Shown here one piece after another: positions 41,643 to 51,053 of a stretch of DNA of 64,000 nucleotides; within the stretch, counting starts at the first letter, position 1; each line of letters begins with the position of its first letter. This DNA comes from Chersky-840 sp963810195 (GTDB lineage Bacteria > Actinomycetota > Acidimicrobiia > Acidimicrobiales > UBA8190): the NCBI GenBank assembly GCA_963810195.1, contig CAWEMO010000005.1, positions 558,001 to 622,000 on the forward strand, read 5' to 3'. The position numbers were made by a program, and so were the translations under genes. Under the pieces are notes generated by a model. That model was not told the origin of the DNA. It did not search any database and saw only the letters and a list, made by a program, of their open reading frames with translations.

Positions 41643-42111
41643 CTGATGTGTCCTGGGTCTGATGGAGGCTCTCGCTACATGACTCCGACCAGTTCGTGGT
41701 CGGCTTTCTCGGCGGTATAGACCGCCTCGAACTCTCCGGGCGGAACGTAGCCGAGATACTCGTGCAGCCGCTCGGTGTTGTACCAGTGCACCCAGGCGAG
41801 GGTGGCCAGTTCTACGTCTTCGATGCTCTTCCACGGCCCTTGTCCGGGTCCGCTCATCGGTGCTGAGACCCGGGCGCTCGCCGGCATCGGTCTGCTGGCG
41901 GTTCACCCAGTTGTGGATTGACTCGGGATGGACCCCGCGCTTCTCGCCTATCTCGTTCAGGCCTCCGTCGGTGCGGTTTCGCTCACGGCGCCACTCGAGC
42001 ACCATGGCGACTGCCCGCTCCCGCAGCTCCTTGGGATACGGCTTGTTGTTCGGCACAGACTCCATCCTCTCTCCGAAAGATGGAGCCTCCACAATTCCCA
42101 GGACACATCAG
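41643..42111 (-). mobile_element. 469-bp IS3 deletion derivative (MITE-like)
   Basis: Inverted ends (CTGATGTGTCCTGGG, then TGGAGGCTC after a few variable bases) lie at 41643-41671 and 42083-42111. Inside, minus strand, the OrfA N-terminus (NNKPYPKELRERAVAMVLEW; GVHPESIHNWV) is joined near 41880 to the last 50 residues of OrfB (TLAWVHWYNTERLHEYLGYV). The catalytic core is deleted but both ends are preserved, so it could be moved in trans. Confidence 0.82.
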
Positions 42112-42128
42112 GGTTCCTCTGGGCCAAG

Positions 42129-42764
42129 ATGGTGTCCGTGAACAAGAACCACCCGGTTTCACCACTTCTGGGCGGGGTTGACGAAGACGCCCGGGTCGCG
42201 GCCATTGCCCGGTTGCATGACCTGTTCAGCGGCGGAAATCTGTCCCTTGAGCGCTTCTCTGGAGTCCTGGAGCAGGTCTTTGCCGCGCCCAGCCACGCCG
42301 ATCTGGAGGCAGCAATGTTGGCGCTGCCACCGCTTGTCCGGCTCACACCCGCCTCGAGGCGGCTGGCCAAGCCACTCGTGCTGAAAGGAGCAGACGGCGA
42401 TCTGCAGCTGGGCTCTGGCTGGCAGTTGGCCGCCGACACAACCATCAGGACCGGCTTCGGTTCGACCCGGCTCGATCTCACTGCTGCCAGCTGGGACGCC
42501 CCGCAGATCAACCTCCGCCTAGAGACCTGGCGTTCGATCGAAGTTCTCGTCCCCGAAGGAGTGGCGGTGCAGGTGGTCGGCGGGTCAGGACACGTCCAGC
42601 TCGCGTCGCTGTCTCCGCCCGTCCCCGGCGGGCCGATGTTGCGGATTGCCACATCCGGACCAACCGGGGTGATCCGAATACGCCACCCCAAGGAGCGCAG
42701 CGGCGGGCTGTTCAGGCGCTGGAGGCGAATGGCGCACCGCAGGGAGGCCAAGCTTGGGGAGTGA
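42129..42764 (+). CDS. DUF1707-like domain protein
   Basis: The 211-residue product from ATG 42129 (GTG 42132 and 42138 are alternatives) has an N-terminal DUF1707-like helical pair: ARVAAIARLHDLFSGGNLSL, then ERFSGVLEQVFAAPSHADLE. A beta-rich C-terminal domain follows (STRLDLTAASWDAPQINLRL; IEVLVPEGVAVQVVGGSG) of the cell-wall-active-antibiotic-response type. The IS3 derivative ends only 18 bases upstream, so any native promoter has been displaced. Confidence 0.78.
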   Translation: MVSVNKNHPVSPLLGGVDEDARVAAIARLHDLFSGGNLSLERFSGVLEQVFAAPSHADLEAAMLALPPLVRLTPASRRLAKPLVLKGADGDLQLGSGWQLAADTTIRTGFGSTRLDLTAASWDAPQINLRLETWRSIEVLVPEGVAVQVVGGSGHVQLASLSPPVPGGPMLRIATSGPTGVIRIRHPKERSGGLFRRWRRMAHRREAKLGE

Positions 42765-42979
42765 GACCACTTCCCTCCGGCCACCCTCGTCGAATACTCG
42801 TTGGCGGCTGAAACCCAATCAGCCTCCAGACTCCGGAAACGCTGGATGAGCTCCTAGGGTTGCCCCACACGCTCGAGCTACCCGCAGTTGTCGAGATGGT
42901 CGGACCTCCGACCCGTGGCCGCTCGGGGTCATAGCCGATACAGTTTGCGCCACCAAAACTCCGAGGGGGTCCGCTCGAC

Positions 42980-43651
42980 ATGGTTGTGCTGATCATCGTC
43001 ATCGTCATCGTCGTACTCCTCGGACTCGGCTTGTGGGCCGGGTACAACCGTCTCGTCAAGAAGCGCAACCGGACCCAGGAGGCGTGGTCCGAGATCGACG
43101 TCGAGCTCAAGCGCCGTCACGACCTCATCCCCAATCTGGTGTCGACGGTGCAGGGTTACGCCGCCCACGAACAGGAGACCTTCAAGGCGGTCACCCAGGC
43201 ACGAGCCAACGCAGTCACTGCCGGCGCGACAGGTGATCCGGCTCAAATCGCTCCGGCTGAAAACGTTCTGTCCGGGGCGCTGCGTTCGTTGTTCGCGGTC
43301 GCCGAGAACTACCCCCAGCTGCGTGCCGTCGAGAGCTTCCTCCAGCTGCAAGAGACGCTAACTGCCACGGAGGACAAGATCGAGTTCGCCCGCCGCTACT
43401 ACAACACCAGTGCCCGTGACTACAACATCGCGTTGCAGACATTTCCGCGCAACCTGATCGCGGGGCCGTTCGGGTTCAAGGCGGTCGCCTTCTTCGCCAC
43501 CGACGACGAGGACCGTACAGTACCTCAGGTGAATTTCTCCGGCTCTGGCTCAGGTGCGGCCGGCCCGGCGCCCTCGGGACCGCCGCTTGCTGGTGGCTCA
43601 GAGGGGCTGCCACCTGCCGATGGTTCCGAGGGACCTCCGCCAGCCATCTAA
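42980..43651 (+). CDS. LemA family protein
   Basis: The 223-residue protein has one N-terminal transmembrane helix (VVLIIVIVIVVLLGLGLW) and the LemA helical domain: YNRLVKKRNRTQEAWSEIDV, RRHDLIPNLV, LQLQETLTATEDKIEFARRY and YNTSARDYNIALQTFPRNLI. The tail is Gly/Pro-rich. LemA genes commonly pair with HtpX-type proteases, and one is encoded convergently next to it. Confidence 0.95.
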   Translation: MVVLIIVIVIVVLLGLGLWAGYNRLVKKRNRTQEAWSEIDVELKRRHDLIPNLVSTVQGYAAHEQETFKAVTQARANAVTAGATGDPAQIAPAENVLSGALRSLFAVAENYPQLRAVESFLQLQETLTATEDKIEFARRYYNTSARDYNIALQTFPRNLIAGPFGFKAVAFFATDDEDRTVPQVNFSGSGSGAAGPAPSGPPLAGGSEGLPPADGSEGPPPAI

Positions 43652-43672
43652 GACCACCGGGTGGGCCGCCGA

Positions 43673-44638
43673 TCAGAGGGACTGGCCCGAGGCGATCTTC
43701 TCGAGCTCAGCGATCCGCTCCTCGATGGGAGGGTGGGTGTCGTAAAGGTGATGGTACCAGGCCTCGTGGTGCTGCAACGGGTCGTCGATGCACATCGCAG
43801 CGGTGGCGTGGTTCATCTTCTTGAATGGCTCGTCGTTCTGTTGCAGCTTCTTGAGGGCGCTCAGCAACCCCGCCGGGTTGCGGGTGAGTTCCACACCGCT
43901 AACGTCGGCCAACGACTCGCGGCGGCGCGAGAGTGCCAGGCGAATGAGTGGGCCAAAGATGAAGCCCACTATGGCGAGCAGCGCGCCGGCGACGAAGATC
44001 ACGAGCATGAGCTGGCCCCCCCTGCCTCGCCCGCCTCCGGCAAAGAATGCGCTCCGCCACAGGATGCTGGCCAGCAGGGCAGCCATACCGATCATGGTGC
44101 CGACCACGAGCAGGAGACGGATGTCGTGGTTCTTGATGTGACTCATCTCGTGGCTGGCTACGCCCTCGAGTTCCTCGCGGTTCATGATGGCGAGCAGCCC
44201 CGTGGTGAAGGTGATAGCTGCCTTGTCTGGGCTGACCCCAGTGGCGAAGGCATTGGGCGAGGGATCGTTGATCACGTAGACGGCGGGCTTGGGGATCCCC
44301 TCACCGATGGCCAAGGCCTCCACCACGTCGTGCAGCTGCGGGTACTGGGCTGGATCGGCGGGCTCGGCCCCCGAAACCCGGAGTACCAGCGCCGCTCCAG
44401 AATGCAGGGAGTACAGAATCCCGCAGACGGCCAAGAGCCCACAGATCACCATGCCGGTGATGACCGGGGTCCAGCCGTAGTTGGTCGGCGGAGTAGGCGC
44501 AAAGCTGGTGTTGGCCGAGTGGCTGTAGATGGCCTTGAAGAGGAAGCCGCAGCCAGCTCCGATAGCCAGCCAGATCACGAAGAACAAGCTGATAAAGATG
44601 ACGCTTCGGCGCTTGTTACTGGCGATCTCGCTGTACAC
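43673..44638 (-). CDS. HtpX-like M48 membrane metalloprotease
   Basis: GTG 44638 gives 321 residues; the frame is open upstream but without protein character. Two N-terminal transmembrane helices precede the zinc site HEMSH (residues 163-167), with two further helices and the third ligand region RRRESLADVSGVEL. The NDPSPNAFATGVSPDKAAIT segment is an HtpX hallmark. It probably degrades damaged membrane proteins. It converges on the lemA gene, with a 21-base gap. Confidence 0.93.
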   Translation of the reverse strand: MYSEIASNKRRSVIFISLFFVIWLAIGAGCGFLFKAIYSHSANTSFAPTPPTNYGWTPVITGMVICGLLAVCGILYSLHSGAALVLRVSGAEPADPAQYPQLHDVVEALAIGEGIPKPAVYVINDPSPNAFATGVSPDKAAITFTTGLLAIMNREELEGVASHEMSHIKNHDIRLLLVVGTMIGMAALLASILWRSAFFAGGGRGRGGQLMLVIFVAGALLAIVGFIFGPLIRLALSRRRESLADVSGVELTRNPAGLLSALKKLQQNDEPFKKMNHATAAMCIDDPLQHHEAWYHHLYDTHPPIEERIAELEKIASGQSL

Positions 44639-44891
44639 GTGCCGAATCCTAGGGCATGGGAGGCACCGCCACTCCGGAGCAGCTACCAGATGAACATCGG
44701 CGTTCGGCGTTATCCGCAAGCGCTCGCGATCGCAAGCGGCTGTCCGAAACCGTCGTGAGAAGGTAGTGCACAAGTGCCGTTCCCGACCGGGGTCCAGTGC
44801 AACGGCGAGGGTCAGGCCAGGTAGCGCAGAATCGGGGCTATGCGCCCCCAGTGTCTTCCTCTGCGTCCGATAGGTTGCACCGGATTCGGGT

Positions 44892-45074
44892 GCCATCGAG
44901 GCCATCTCCAAGAACCACGGTGGACCGAAGTTGCGCGCCGACTTCGTGCGCATCGCCGAGCGCCGAGGCAAGTTCAAAGCCCGGGTGGCCGTGGCCCGCA
45001 AACTCCTCACCCTCGTCTACTACGGTCTTCGAGACGGAGAAGTCCGCTGTCTCGAACGCCAGGAGGCGGCGTGA
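44892..45074 (+). pseudogene. C-terminal fragment of an IS110-family transposase
   Basis: Sixty codons read AIEAISKNHGGPKLRADFVR, RIAERRGKFKARVAVARKLL and TLVYYGLRDGEVRCLERQEA before TGA. The 47917-48912 copy has the closely similar end AAIEAVSGRRGGTKLREDFH and LVYYGLRDNEIRCLAEEAS. Everything upstream of this fragment is missing. Confidence 0.85.
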
Positions 45075-45622
45075 GCCGAATCGGACACGGCCCGGCGCGC
45101 GCTCGTTGAATTGCCGTGGCCCCCAGTGCGCTGGCGAGGCCGAGAAACTGATTGAGCCCGTCGGGACGTGGCCGAATCCCATCATGCTTGGACATCAGCG
45201 GAGGAATGGCTGGCGGCCTACGGGCGCCCGTGTCAGGACACCGACACCGTGATGGGAAACCCAAACCCGCAGCCAGGGGGAGGGGCTCTACCTACTGCAG
45301 TCAGTTGTCTCCTTGCATCCCTAGCGTTGCGCGCCTGGGCACTTGTCCACTTTGGAACTACCAGGCTCAAGACCTTGAAAACCTGTCCCTTGACATGGCC
45401 CCACCCCTTCAGGAACGGCATTTCCGCCCGGTCCGGCCAAGGACCCATCCCTGCTGGGGCACAGCAGCCCACACTCGACCGTCGGTCGAGAAACGATCAC
45501 CAGCCCGACGGTCTGGGACGGGCTCACTAGCGCGGATTGCCCCCGACCCAGCGAGGGCTCCTATCTTTACGAAGATGCCCGAGAAGTCCGACTAGGCCTG
45601 GGCGGCTCACCCATACATCCTG
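45075..45622. other. No convincing gene
   Basis: Between the IS110 fragment and the spermidine-synthase-like gene, a frame at 45168-45530 is open for 120 codons (MAESHHAWTSAEEWLAAYGR at its start). It loses protein character after about 25 residues. Probably degraded sequence. Confidence 0.4.
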
Positions 45623-47791
45623 ATGGCCACCTCCTCCACGTCCACGACCACCGGCATCGAGTCCGAACACGTGCCCGCGGCCGGGCTAAGCAGCTTCATG
45701 TCGGAGCTGAGCCCGTGGCGACTCGTCGTTCTCAGCATGCTGATGCTCTTTGTCGAGCTCGCGCTGATCCGGTGGACCGCCGCCAACAACGTCCACCTTG
45801 CCAACATCACGAACTTCGTGCTCTTGGCGAGTTTCTTGGGCATCGGAGCAGGCTTTCTGCTGGCCGGCTCCTCACGCAATCTCTTTCGGCTAGCACCGAT
45901 GTCGCTTGCGGTCCTGATCGCGTTCGTCCTCATCTTCCCCGTGAAGCTCGTGACGCTTCGTGGCCCCCACGAGTTCGAGGGCCTCGCAGGACACGGTCCC
46001 GTGTCTCAGTGGGTCAGTCTCCCGGTGATCTTCGTGCTCGTCGTCGTGGTGATGGCGGGTCTCGGACAGGCAACCGCCCAAACGTTCGCTCAGTTCAAGC
46101 CTCTGGACGCGTATCGCTTCGACATCTTCGGAAGTGTCGCCGGAATCATCTTGTTCTCCGTCCTCTCCTTTATCGGATTGCCACCCATCGCCTGGGGTGC
46201 CGTGGTGGCCACGCTTTTCGTGCTGCTTCTCGGGATAAGCCAGCGGTGGTTGCAGTGGGCGGCTATCACCGCCATCGTGGTGATGCTGCTGTTCGAGTCA
46301 CTCTCCAGTGTCGACGTCTGGTCCCCCTATTACAAGATCACGACGAACCATGAGACCTCGACCGTCGACGGCCATAAGTACCACGGACTGGCTGTTTCAG
46401 CGAACAACATTCCCTACCAGACCCTGTACTCGATTCCTACCCTGCACAGGATCGAGGCCTTCTACTTCTTTCCTTATCGGCACGTGACGAAAAGCTCTCT
46501 CTCCAACGTCCTTGTGATCGGCGCGGGGACTGGCAACGATGTCGGCGTGGCACTGTCCGAAGGCGCGCACCACGTCGACGCTGTCGAGATCGACCCAGAC
46601 CTGGTGCAGCTCGGCAAGGAGCATAACCCGGAGCATGCCTACCAAAACCCACGCGTTTCGATCCACATCGACGACGGTCGGGCTTTCCTCCAGGACACTA
46701 ACAACCGCTACTCGTTGATCCTTTACGCGCTCCCGGACTCCCTCACAGCCCTCACGGGCCAGTCCGCACCGGTAGGCCTCGAGAACTACTTGCTCACGAC
46801 CGAGGCCATTCAAGAGGCCCGTGATCATCTGGCCTCCGGCGGGACGTTCGTGATGTACAACTACTACCAGCCGTTCCTGCTCGACCGTTATGCGACCGCT
46901 CTCGACCAGGTCTTCGGCTCGCGCCCGTGCGTGGAGATCGGCAACACCCTTAGCGGACGCGAGCAGGCGGTGCTCACCGTCGCCCTCAATGGTGACACCC
47001 CGAACTGCTCCAGCTTCTGGAATGGTGATGAGGTCACGCCGGTCTCCGACGACCGTCCATTCCCCTATCTCCCGACTCCTTCGATCCCAAACTTCTATCT
47101 GTTGGTCGTGGGGCTCATCCTGGCGGCATCCCTCGTGGTGGTGCGGGTCGCAGGGGGGCCGTTCAAGAAGATGGCACGGTTCATCGACCTGTTCTGGATG
47201 GGGGCGGCTTTCTTGCTGCTCGAGTCCAAGAACATCGTGCAGTTCGCATTGCTATTTGGCACGACATGGTACGTGAACTCGCTCGTCTTCGCCGGCGTGC
47301 TCTTGAGCGTCTACGCGGCGGTGGAAACCGCGCGCCACGTGAAGCTTCCGCGCCCGGCATTGCTGTATGTGGCGCTGTTCGTGGCGCTGGCCGTCTCGTA
47401 CAGCGTCCCGCAGGACTCATTGCTGGACCTGCCGGTGGTGTTGCGGTTCGTGGCAGCAACAGCGCTCGCGTTCACGCCGGTCTTCATCGCCAACCTCGTC
47501 TTCGCCCAGCGGTTCAAGGACGTCGGTTCTTCCACCATCGCTTTCGGTGCCAATCTCCTCGGGGCGATAGTCGGAGGAGTGCTCGAGTACCTGTCGCTCA
47601 TCACGGGGTTCCGATTTCTGCTCGTGGTGGTGGCTGTCCTGTACGCCCTGGCCTTTATATTCGGCCGCCGCCACCTCGCCTTGGGTTCTCGTCACTGGAG
47701 TCGGTCTGAGACCCGCCTGGGATGTGCGGTTCGGGTGGCGCATACTCGTGGATCCCGGTCGCACCTTGGATCGGCGTGGACCGACCTGTAA
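45623..47791 (+). CDS. Membrane protein with spermidine-synthase-like methyltransferase-fold domain
   Basis: The 722-residue protein has about seven N-terminal transmembrane helices. A cytoplasmic spermidine-synthase-like domain follows (residues 240-470) with GAGTGNDVGVALSEGAHHVD and VEIDPDLVQLGKEHNP (nucleotide-binding loop and acidic residue) and IHIDDGRAFLQDTNNRYSLI. A second set of about seven helices completes it. Such fusions are widespread and uncharacterised, and aminopropyl transfer is not established. The last 35 residues (after FIFGRRHLAL) look unlike the family. They lie close to the IS110 copy, so the C-terminus may have been altered. Confidence 0.88.
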   Translation: MATSSTSTTTGIESEHVPAAGLSSFMSELSPWRLVVLSMLMLFVELALIRWTAANNVHLANITNFVLLASFLGIGAGFLLAGSSRNLFRLAPMSLAVLIAFVLIFPVKLVTLRGPHEFEGLAGHGPVSQWVSLPVIFVLVVVVMAGLGQATAQTFAQFKPLDAYRFDIFGSVAGIILFSVLSFIGLPPIAWGAVVATLFVLLLGISQRWLQWAAITAIVVMLLFESLSSVDVWSPYYKITTNHETSTVDGHKYHGLAVSANNIPYQTLYSIPTLHRIEAFYFFPYRHVTKSSLSNVLVIGAGTGNDVGVALSEGAHHVDAVEIDPDLVQLGKEHNPEHAYQNPRVSIHIDDGRAFLQDTNNRYSLILYALPDSLTALTGQSAPVGLENYLLTTEAIQEARDHLASGGTFVMYNYYQPFLLDRYATALDQVFGSRPCVEIGNTLSGREQAVLTVALNGDTPNCSSFWNGDEVTPVSDDRPFPYLPTPSIPNFYLLVVGLILAASLVVVRVAGGPFKKMARFIDLFWMGAAFLLLESKNIVQFALLFGTTWYVNSLVFAGVLLSVYAAVETARHVKLPRPALLYVALFVALAVSYSVPQDSLLDLPVVLRFVAATALAFTPVFIANLVFAQRFKDVGSSTIAFGANLLGAIVGGVLEYLSLITGFRFLLVVVAVLYALAFIFGRRHLALGSRHWSRSETRLGCAVRVAHTRGSRSHLGSAWTDL

Positions 47792-49037
47792 GTGATGTGG
47801 TGAAGGAGCGGGGCCTCTGCTCCCCGTGAAAGGTCCGGGTATCCCGTAGGACACTCGGGGCTTCCACAAACCAAACCTCTAACGAAGAGGAGGAGGCCCC
47901 TAGGGAACGACACTACGTGGGAATCGACCTTCACCACCGTCGGTCGGTCATCTTCACCATGGACGCAGACGGCCAGAGGCTCGGCTGCAAGCGCATCGCC
48001 AACGAGCCAACGGCCCTGGTCGAAGCCGTGACCGAGTTCGGCACTGAGGCCGAGGTGGTCATCGAAGCAACCTACGGCTGGTACTGGCCGTCGACCTGTT
48101 GCGCGACGAAGGCGTGCACGTCCACCTTGCACACCCGGCCGGCAACGACTGGGGCAAGCGTCGGGTGAAGAACGACGAGCGCGCCGCCCGACACCTGGCG
48201 GATCTCCTGCGGCTCGGACGTCTGGCCGAGGCGTGGATCGCTCCTAACGAGACTCGGGAGCTGCGGGAGCTCGTGCGCTACCGCTCCAAGCTCGGGTGCC
48301 TACGTACCGGCCTCAAGGCCCAGGTGCACGCGGTCATGGCCAAGGAGGGGGTGTTCCCTGCGCTCGGTGAGATGTGCGGGCCCGGCGGTAACGCCCAGCT
48401 CGATGCCATGGAGCTGGCCGAGTCGTACTCCCTGCGGGTGGCGTCGCTGCGGGACCTGATCGCGGTCTACGACCGCCGAGGTGGCCAAGCTCGAGCGCGA
48501 GATCCATCGCCGTCTGAAAGGCGGCCCCGGCTACGACGCCATGCAGGTCATCCCCGGAGTGGGCCGCGTTCTGGGGGCCACCTTCGTAGTTGAGATCGGC
48601 GACGTCAGTCGGTGCAAAGGCCCCGAGGCGCTGAGCTCGTGGGCGGGGCTCGCCCCTCGACACCACGAGTCCGACACCAAGGTCGTGCGCGGTCAGATCA
48701 CCAAGATGGGATCGAAGCTCATGCGCTGGGCCGCCATCGAAGCTGTCTCGGGGCGGCGCGGTGGCACCAAACTGCGAGAAGACTTTCACCAGATCGCTGA
48801 GCGCCGGGGCAAGTACAAGGCCCGTGCCGCGGTTGCTCGCAAACTCCTCACCCTCGTCTACTACGGCCTGCGCGACAACGAGATCCGTTGCCTGGCCGAA
48901 GAGGCGTCGTGAGACTCGGCCCCACGGTCGGGTGCGGCTCGTCTATCGGCAGGATCCCTCTTCTTCGGGGAGCAGATCGCGTAAGTGCTTGAGCCCTCCC
49001 GGCCGTTGGCCGGACCACACCATGCGCGCCGAAAGGT
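47792..49037 (+). mobile_element. IS110-family insertion sequence (degenerate), ends approximate
   Basis: IS110 elements lack long terminal repeats, so the ends are inferred from flanking genes. The left side is the stop of the spermidine-synthase-like gene; the right side is the point where the truncated cyclase begins. The 125 bases before the transposase contain a GC-rich hairpin (GGAGCGGGGCC with GCTCC). In IS110 elements this non-coding left end encodes the bridge RNA. Assigning it here is inference. Confidence 0.55.
47917..48912 (+). pseudogene. IS110-family transposase with two frameshifts
   Basis: It starts at GTG 47917 after a GAGGAGGAGG run. Segment 1 (to about 48085) has D in VGIDLHHRRSVIF and E in VVIEATYGWYW. 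Segment 2 has NDERAARHLADLLRLGRLAE and the central helices. Segment 3 (from about 48475) has the C-terminal Transposase_20 domain (MQVIPGVGRVLGATFVVEIG; LSSWAGLAPRHHESDTKVVR). All DEDD residues are present but in two frames. Either the gene is decayed or two sequencing slips occurred. Confidence 0.87.
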
Positions 49038-49442
49038 CGGCGCAATCTCCTCGAGACTCATGACGCTGTTGCCCGAACGGTCGTCGAACAGCATCGAGGA
49101 ACACTCGTGAAGATGATGGGTGACGGGACCCTCTCCACCTTCGACGGCCCTGGTCGGGCCATTCGTTGCGCCATCGCTCTCGGCAATGCGCTGCGACCGC
49201 TCGGTCTTGAGATCCGGGCCGGTCTACATACAGGCGAAGTTGAAATCAGAGCGGGAGACATCGCAGGTATCGGCGTCCACATCGCCGCGAGAGTCCTTGA
49301 TTTCGCTTCCGCTGGCGAGGTGTTGGTGTCCGCTGCTGTCCCAATGCTCGTATCGGGGTCCGGGATCACGTTTGAGGACCGAGGTGAACACGAACTCAAA
49401 GGCAACTCGGACACTTGGAGGCTGTTCGCTGTGAGAGGCTGA
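49038..49442 (+). pseudogene. C-terminal part of a class III adenylate/guanylate cyclase
   Basis: The frame reads RRNLLETHDAVARTVVEQHR, VKMMGDGTLSTFDGPGRAIR, LEIRAGLHTGEVEIRAGDIA and GVHIAARVLDFASAGEVLVS. These are the second metal/substrate loop (KMMGDG) and the dimerisation arm of class III cyclases. The first metal-binding segment (FTDIVGST-like) and all upstream domains are absent. An ATG/GTG near 49107 could start a short product without activity. The break coincides with the IS110 right side. Confidence 0.8.
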
Positions 49443-49975
49443 CCCGCTCGGTAACGTCACTCGCGGTGTCGAAGTGGACCGTGCGATAGGTGCCGGTTCG
49501 GCTGGGGCTCTCGACCCCAAGCCGACGGGGCGTGGGGCACCCGGTGGTCGGGGATATGCGGGTGATCGAGTCAAGTGCCTCCGGGATACGCGGATGATCG
49601 ATAGGCCCGACGCGCTTGTGACTGAGCGCACAAATACACACCGGGAGCGGCTGCCGCCGAAAGGGGCTCCTCAACCCGAGCCGGGGCGTCGGGGGTGCGC
49701 CCGGGAAACTCCGCCGCCACCGACTCGGTGATCGCCTTCGCCCGGCCAACAACCCCGCCGCCGTCATGGCCCACCAGTCCCGGCTCGCCACTGGCGCCGA
49801 AGTCGGCTGCCCGGTCATGAAGACCATGATCGAAGCAGCGCCGGCTGACGAGTCGTCTCCGTCGGGTCGTGCCGATCGGTGCTCGGTCGGCTCGGCACTG
49901 CCGGATTTTCCCCATGCGATCAGCGGCCCCCAGGGGTAGGATTCGGGCGGAGTGGGTGCAGGGGGGGTCCATGCA
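49443..49975. other. No convincing gene
   Basis: About 530 bases follow the cyclase fragment. One plus-strand segment near 49745-49850 (ANNPAAVMAHQSRLATGAEV, GCPVMKTMIEAAP) is protein-like and faintly recalls the end of OsmC-type proteins. It has no start and no full domain. Confidence 0.35.
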
Positions 49976-50272
49976 ATGAGGTACCTGGCGGTTCCGGAGA
50001 TGCCACGTCGTCATTTGTTGGTCACGTTCTTACGGCGGACCTATTGGATGCCACGATGGCACGCAGTGACGGATACGGCGCAGCCACACATGAATGCGCT
50101 TTGCGGTTTTCGTTACCGGTCAGAGCCGCACCGGACATGGGACCAGTCGACCCTTGCCACTAGGTGCCCGCAGTGCCAACGACTGGTCACCTCCGACGGT
50201 ACGACGGCAACGCCGGACCGTCCTCCGAGGGCCCATGCCCCACAGCAGTGGCCCACGCACCCGGTCGTCTAA
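49976..50272 (+). CDS. Hypothetical small protein with a CxxC motif
   Basis: ATG 49976 follows a G-rich run; 98 residues. MRYLAVPEMPRRHLLVTFLR, YWMPRWHAVTDTAQPHMNAL, CGFRYRSEPHRTWDQSTLAT and RCPQCQRLVTSDG look like a genuine small zinc-binding domain. CxxC and an earlier H/C pair are possible ligands. The tail is Pro-rich. Family unknown. Confidence 0.55.
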   Translation: MRYLAVPEMPRRHLLVTFLRRTYWMPRWHAVTDTAQPHMNALCGFRYRSEPHRTWDQSTLATRCPQCQRLVTSDGTTATPDRPPRAHAPQQWPTHPVV

Positions 50273-50339
50273 CCCCATCCGAAAGAGCGCGTGAGGGCGC
50301 TCGCGTCATCCCAAGAGATGCGCCCATCGAGGACGACAA

Positions 50340-50624
50340 TCATTGGCCCTGGTGACCGCGTAGTCGTTGCAATGCGATCCTGACGGACTGGGCGTCTTGC
50401 CGCCCAACCACGACTTCGATCAGTTTCCGCCGACTGGTAGTACCACGCACAAGCCTCACTGAGCGGCGGGGCACAGCGACTGCTTTGGCGACCGCACGCA
50501 GAGCAGCCTCTGTCGCCCGTCCGGCGGCGGCCGGCTCAACGACGCGCACGACGAGGGCGCCGTCGTATTCTCCACCGACTGTTGTCGCCGATGAACTCGG
50601 TCTGACGTGGATCTCAACTCGCAT
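50340..50624 (-). CDS. DUF167 / YggU family protein
   Basis: ATG 50624 gives 94 residues. The order MRVEIHVRPSSSATTVGGEY, GALVVRVVEPAAAGRATEAA, RAVAKAVAVPRRSVRLVRGT and TSRRKLIEVVVG matches the YggU fold closely. Function of the family is unknown. Confidence 0.88.
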   Translation of the reverse strand: MRVEIHVRPSSSATTVGGEYDGALVVRVVEPAAAGRATEAALRAVAKAVAVPRRSVRLVRGTTSRRKLIEVVVGRQDAQSVRIALQRLRGHQGQ

Positions 50625-50720
50625 ATTCCAATGTTGCACAGCGCATAGGGTTCCGGTTGGGCTCAGATCGGATCCGCCGGGCGAGGCGAGTTACGGTATC
50701 GAGTCTGGGAGCTTCTCCGA

Positions 50721-51053
50721 CTACAACTTCGGCAGGATGGCGGCGGCGAGTTGCTCCGCCGAAGGCCCGTAGAAGACGCAGGCCAGACCTCCTTCGACAG
50801 TGGCGTTGCCGAGGACGCCCGAGGTCACAGACGTGCCGATGGCGCTCGCTGCCTCGGCCTGAGTCACCACCGAGCAGGAGTTGAAGTTGGCGGCGGTGGC
50901 GGCGCCGGTCGTCGGGGTTGACGGCGACGATGCGGAACCGCTCGTCGCGCTCGAACTCGTCGACGTGGGAGACGAGGACGACCCGCAGGCTGCCAGCAGG
51001 ATGGTGATGGGAACGGTGACCACTACTACGCTTGATCGTCGATGAATTTTCAT
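50721..51053 (-). CDS. DUF3558-like lipoprotein
   Basis: ATG 51053 gives 110 residues. The signal peptide ends ITILLAAC (lipobox, Cys near residue 22). A Ser/Thr-rich linker follows, then a short domain FNSCSVVTQAEAASAIGTSV and GLACVFYGPSAEQLAAAILP. The Cys pair and order recall DUF3558 lipoproteins, but at about 60 residues the domain is shorter than usual, so the end may be truncated. Confidence 0.68.
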   Translation of the reverse strand: MKIHRRSSVVVVTVPITILLAACGSSSSPTSTSSSATSGSASSPSTPTTGAATAANFNSCSVVTQAEAASAIGTSVTSGVLGNATVEGGLACVFYGPSAEQLAAAILPKL

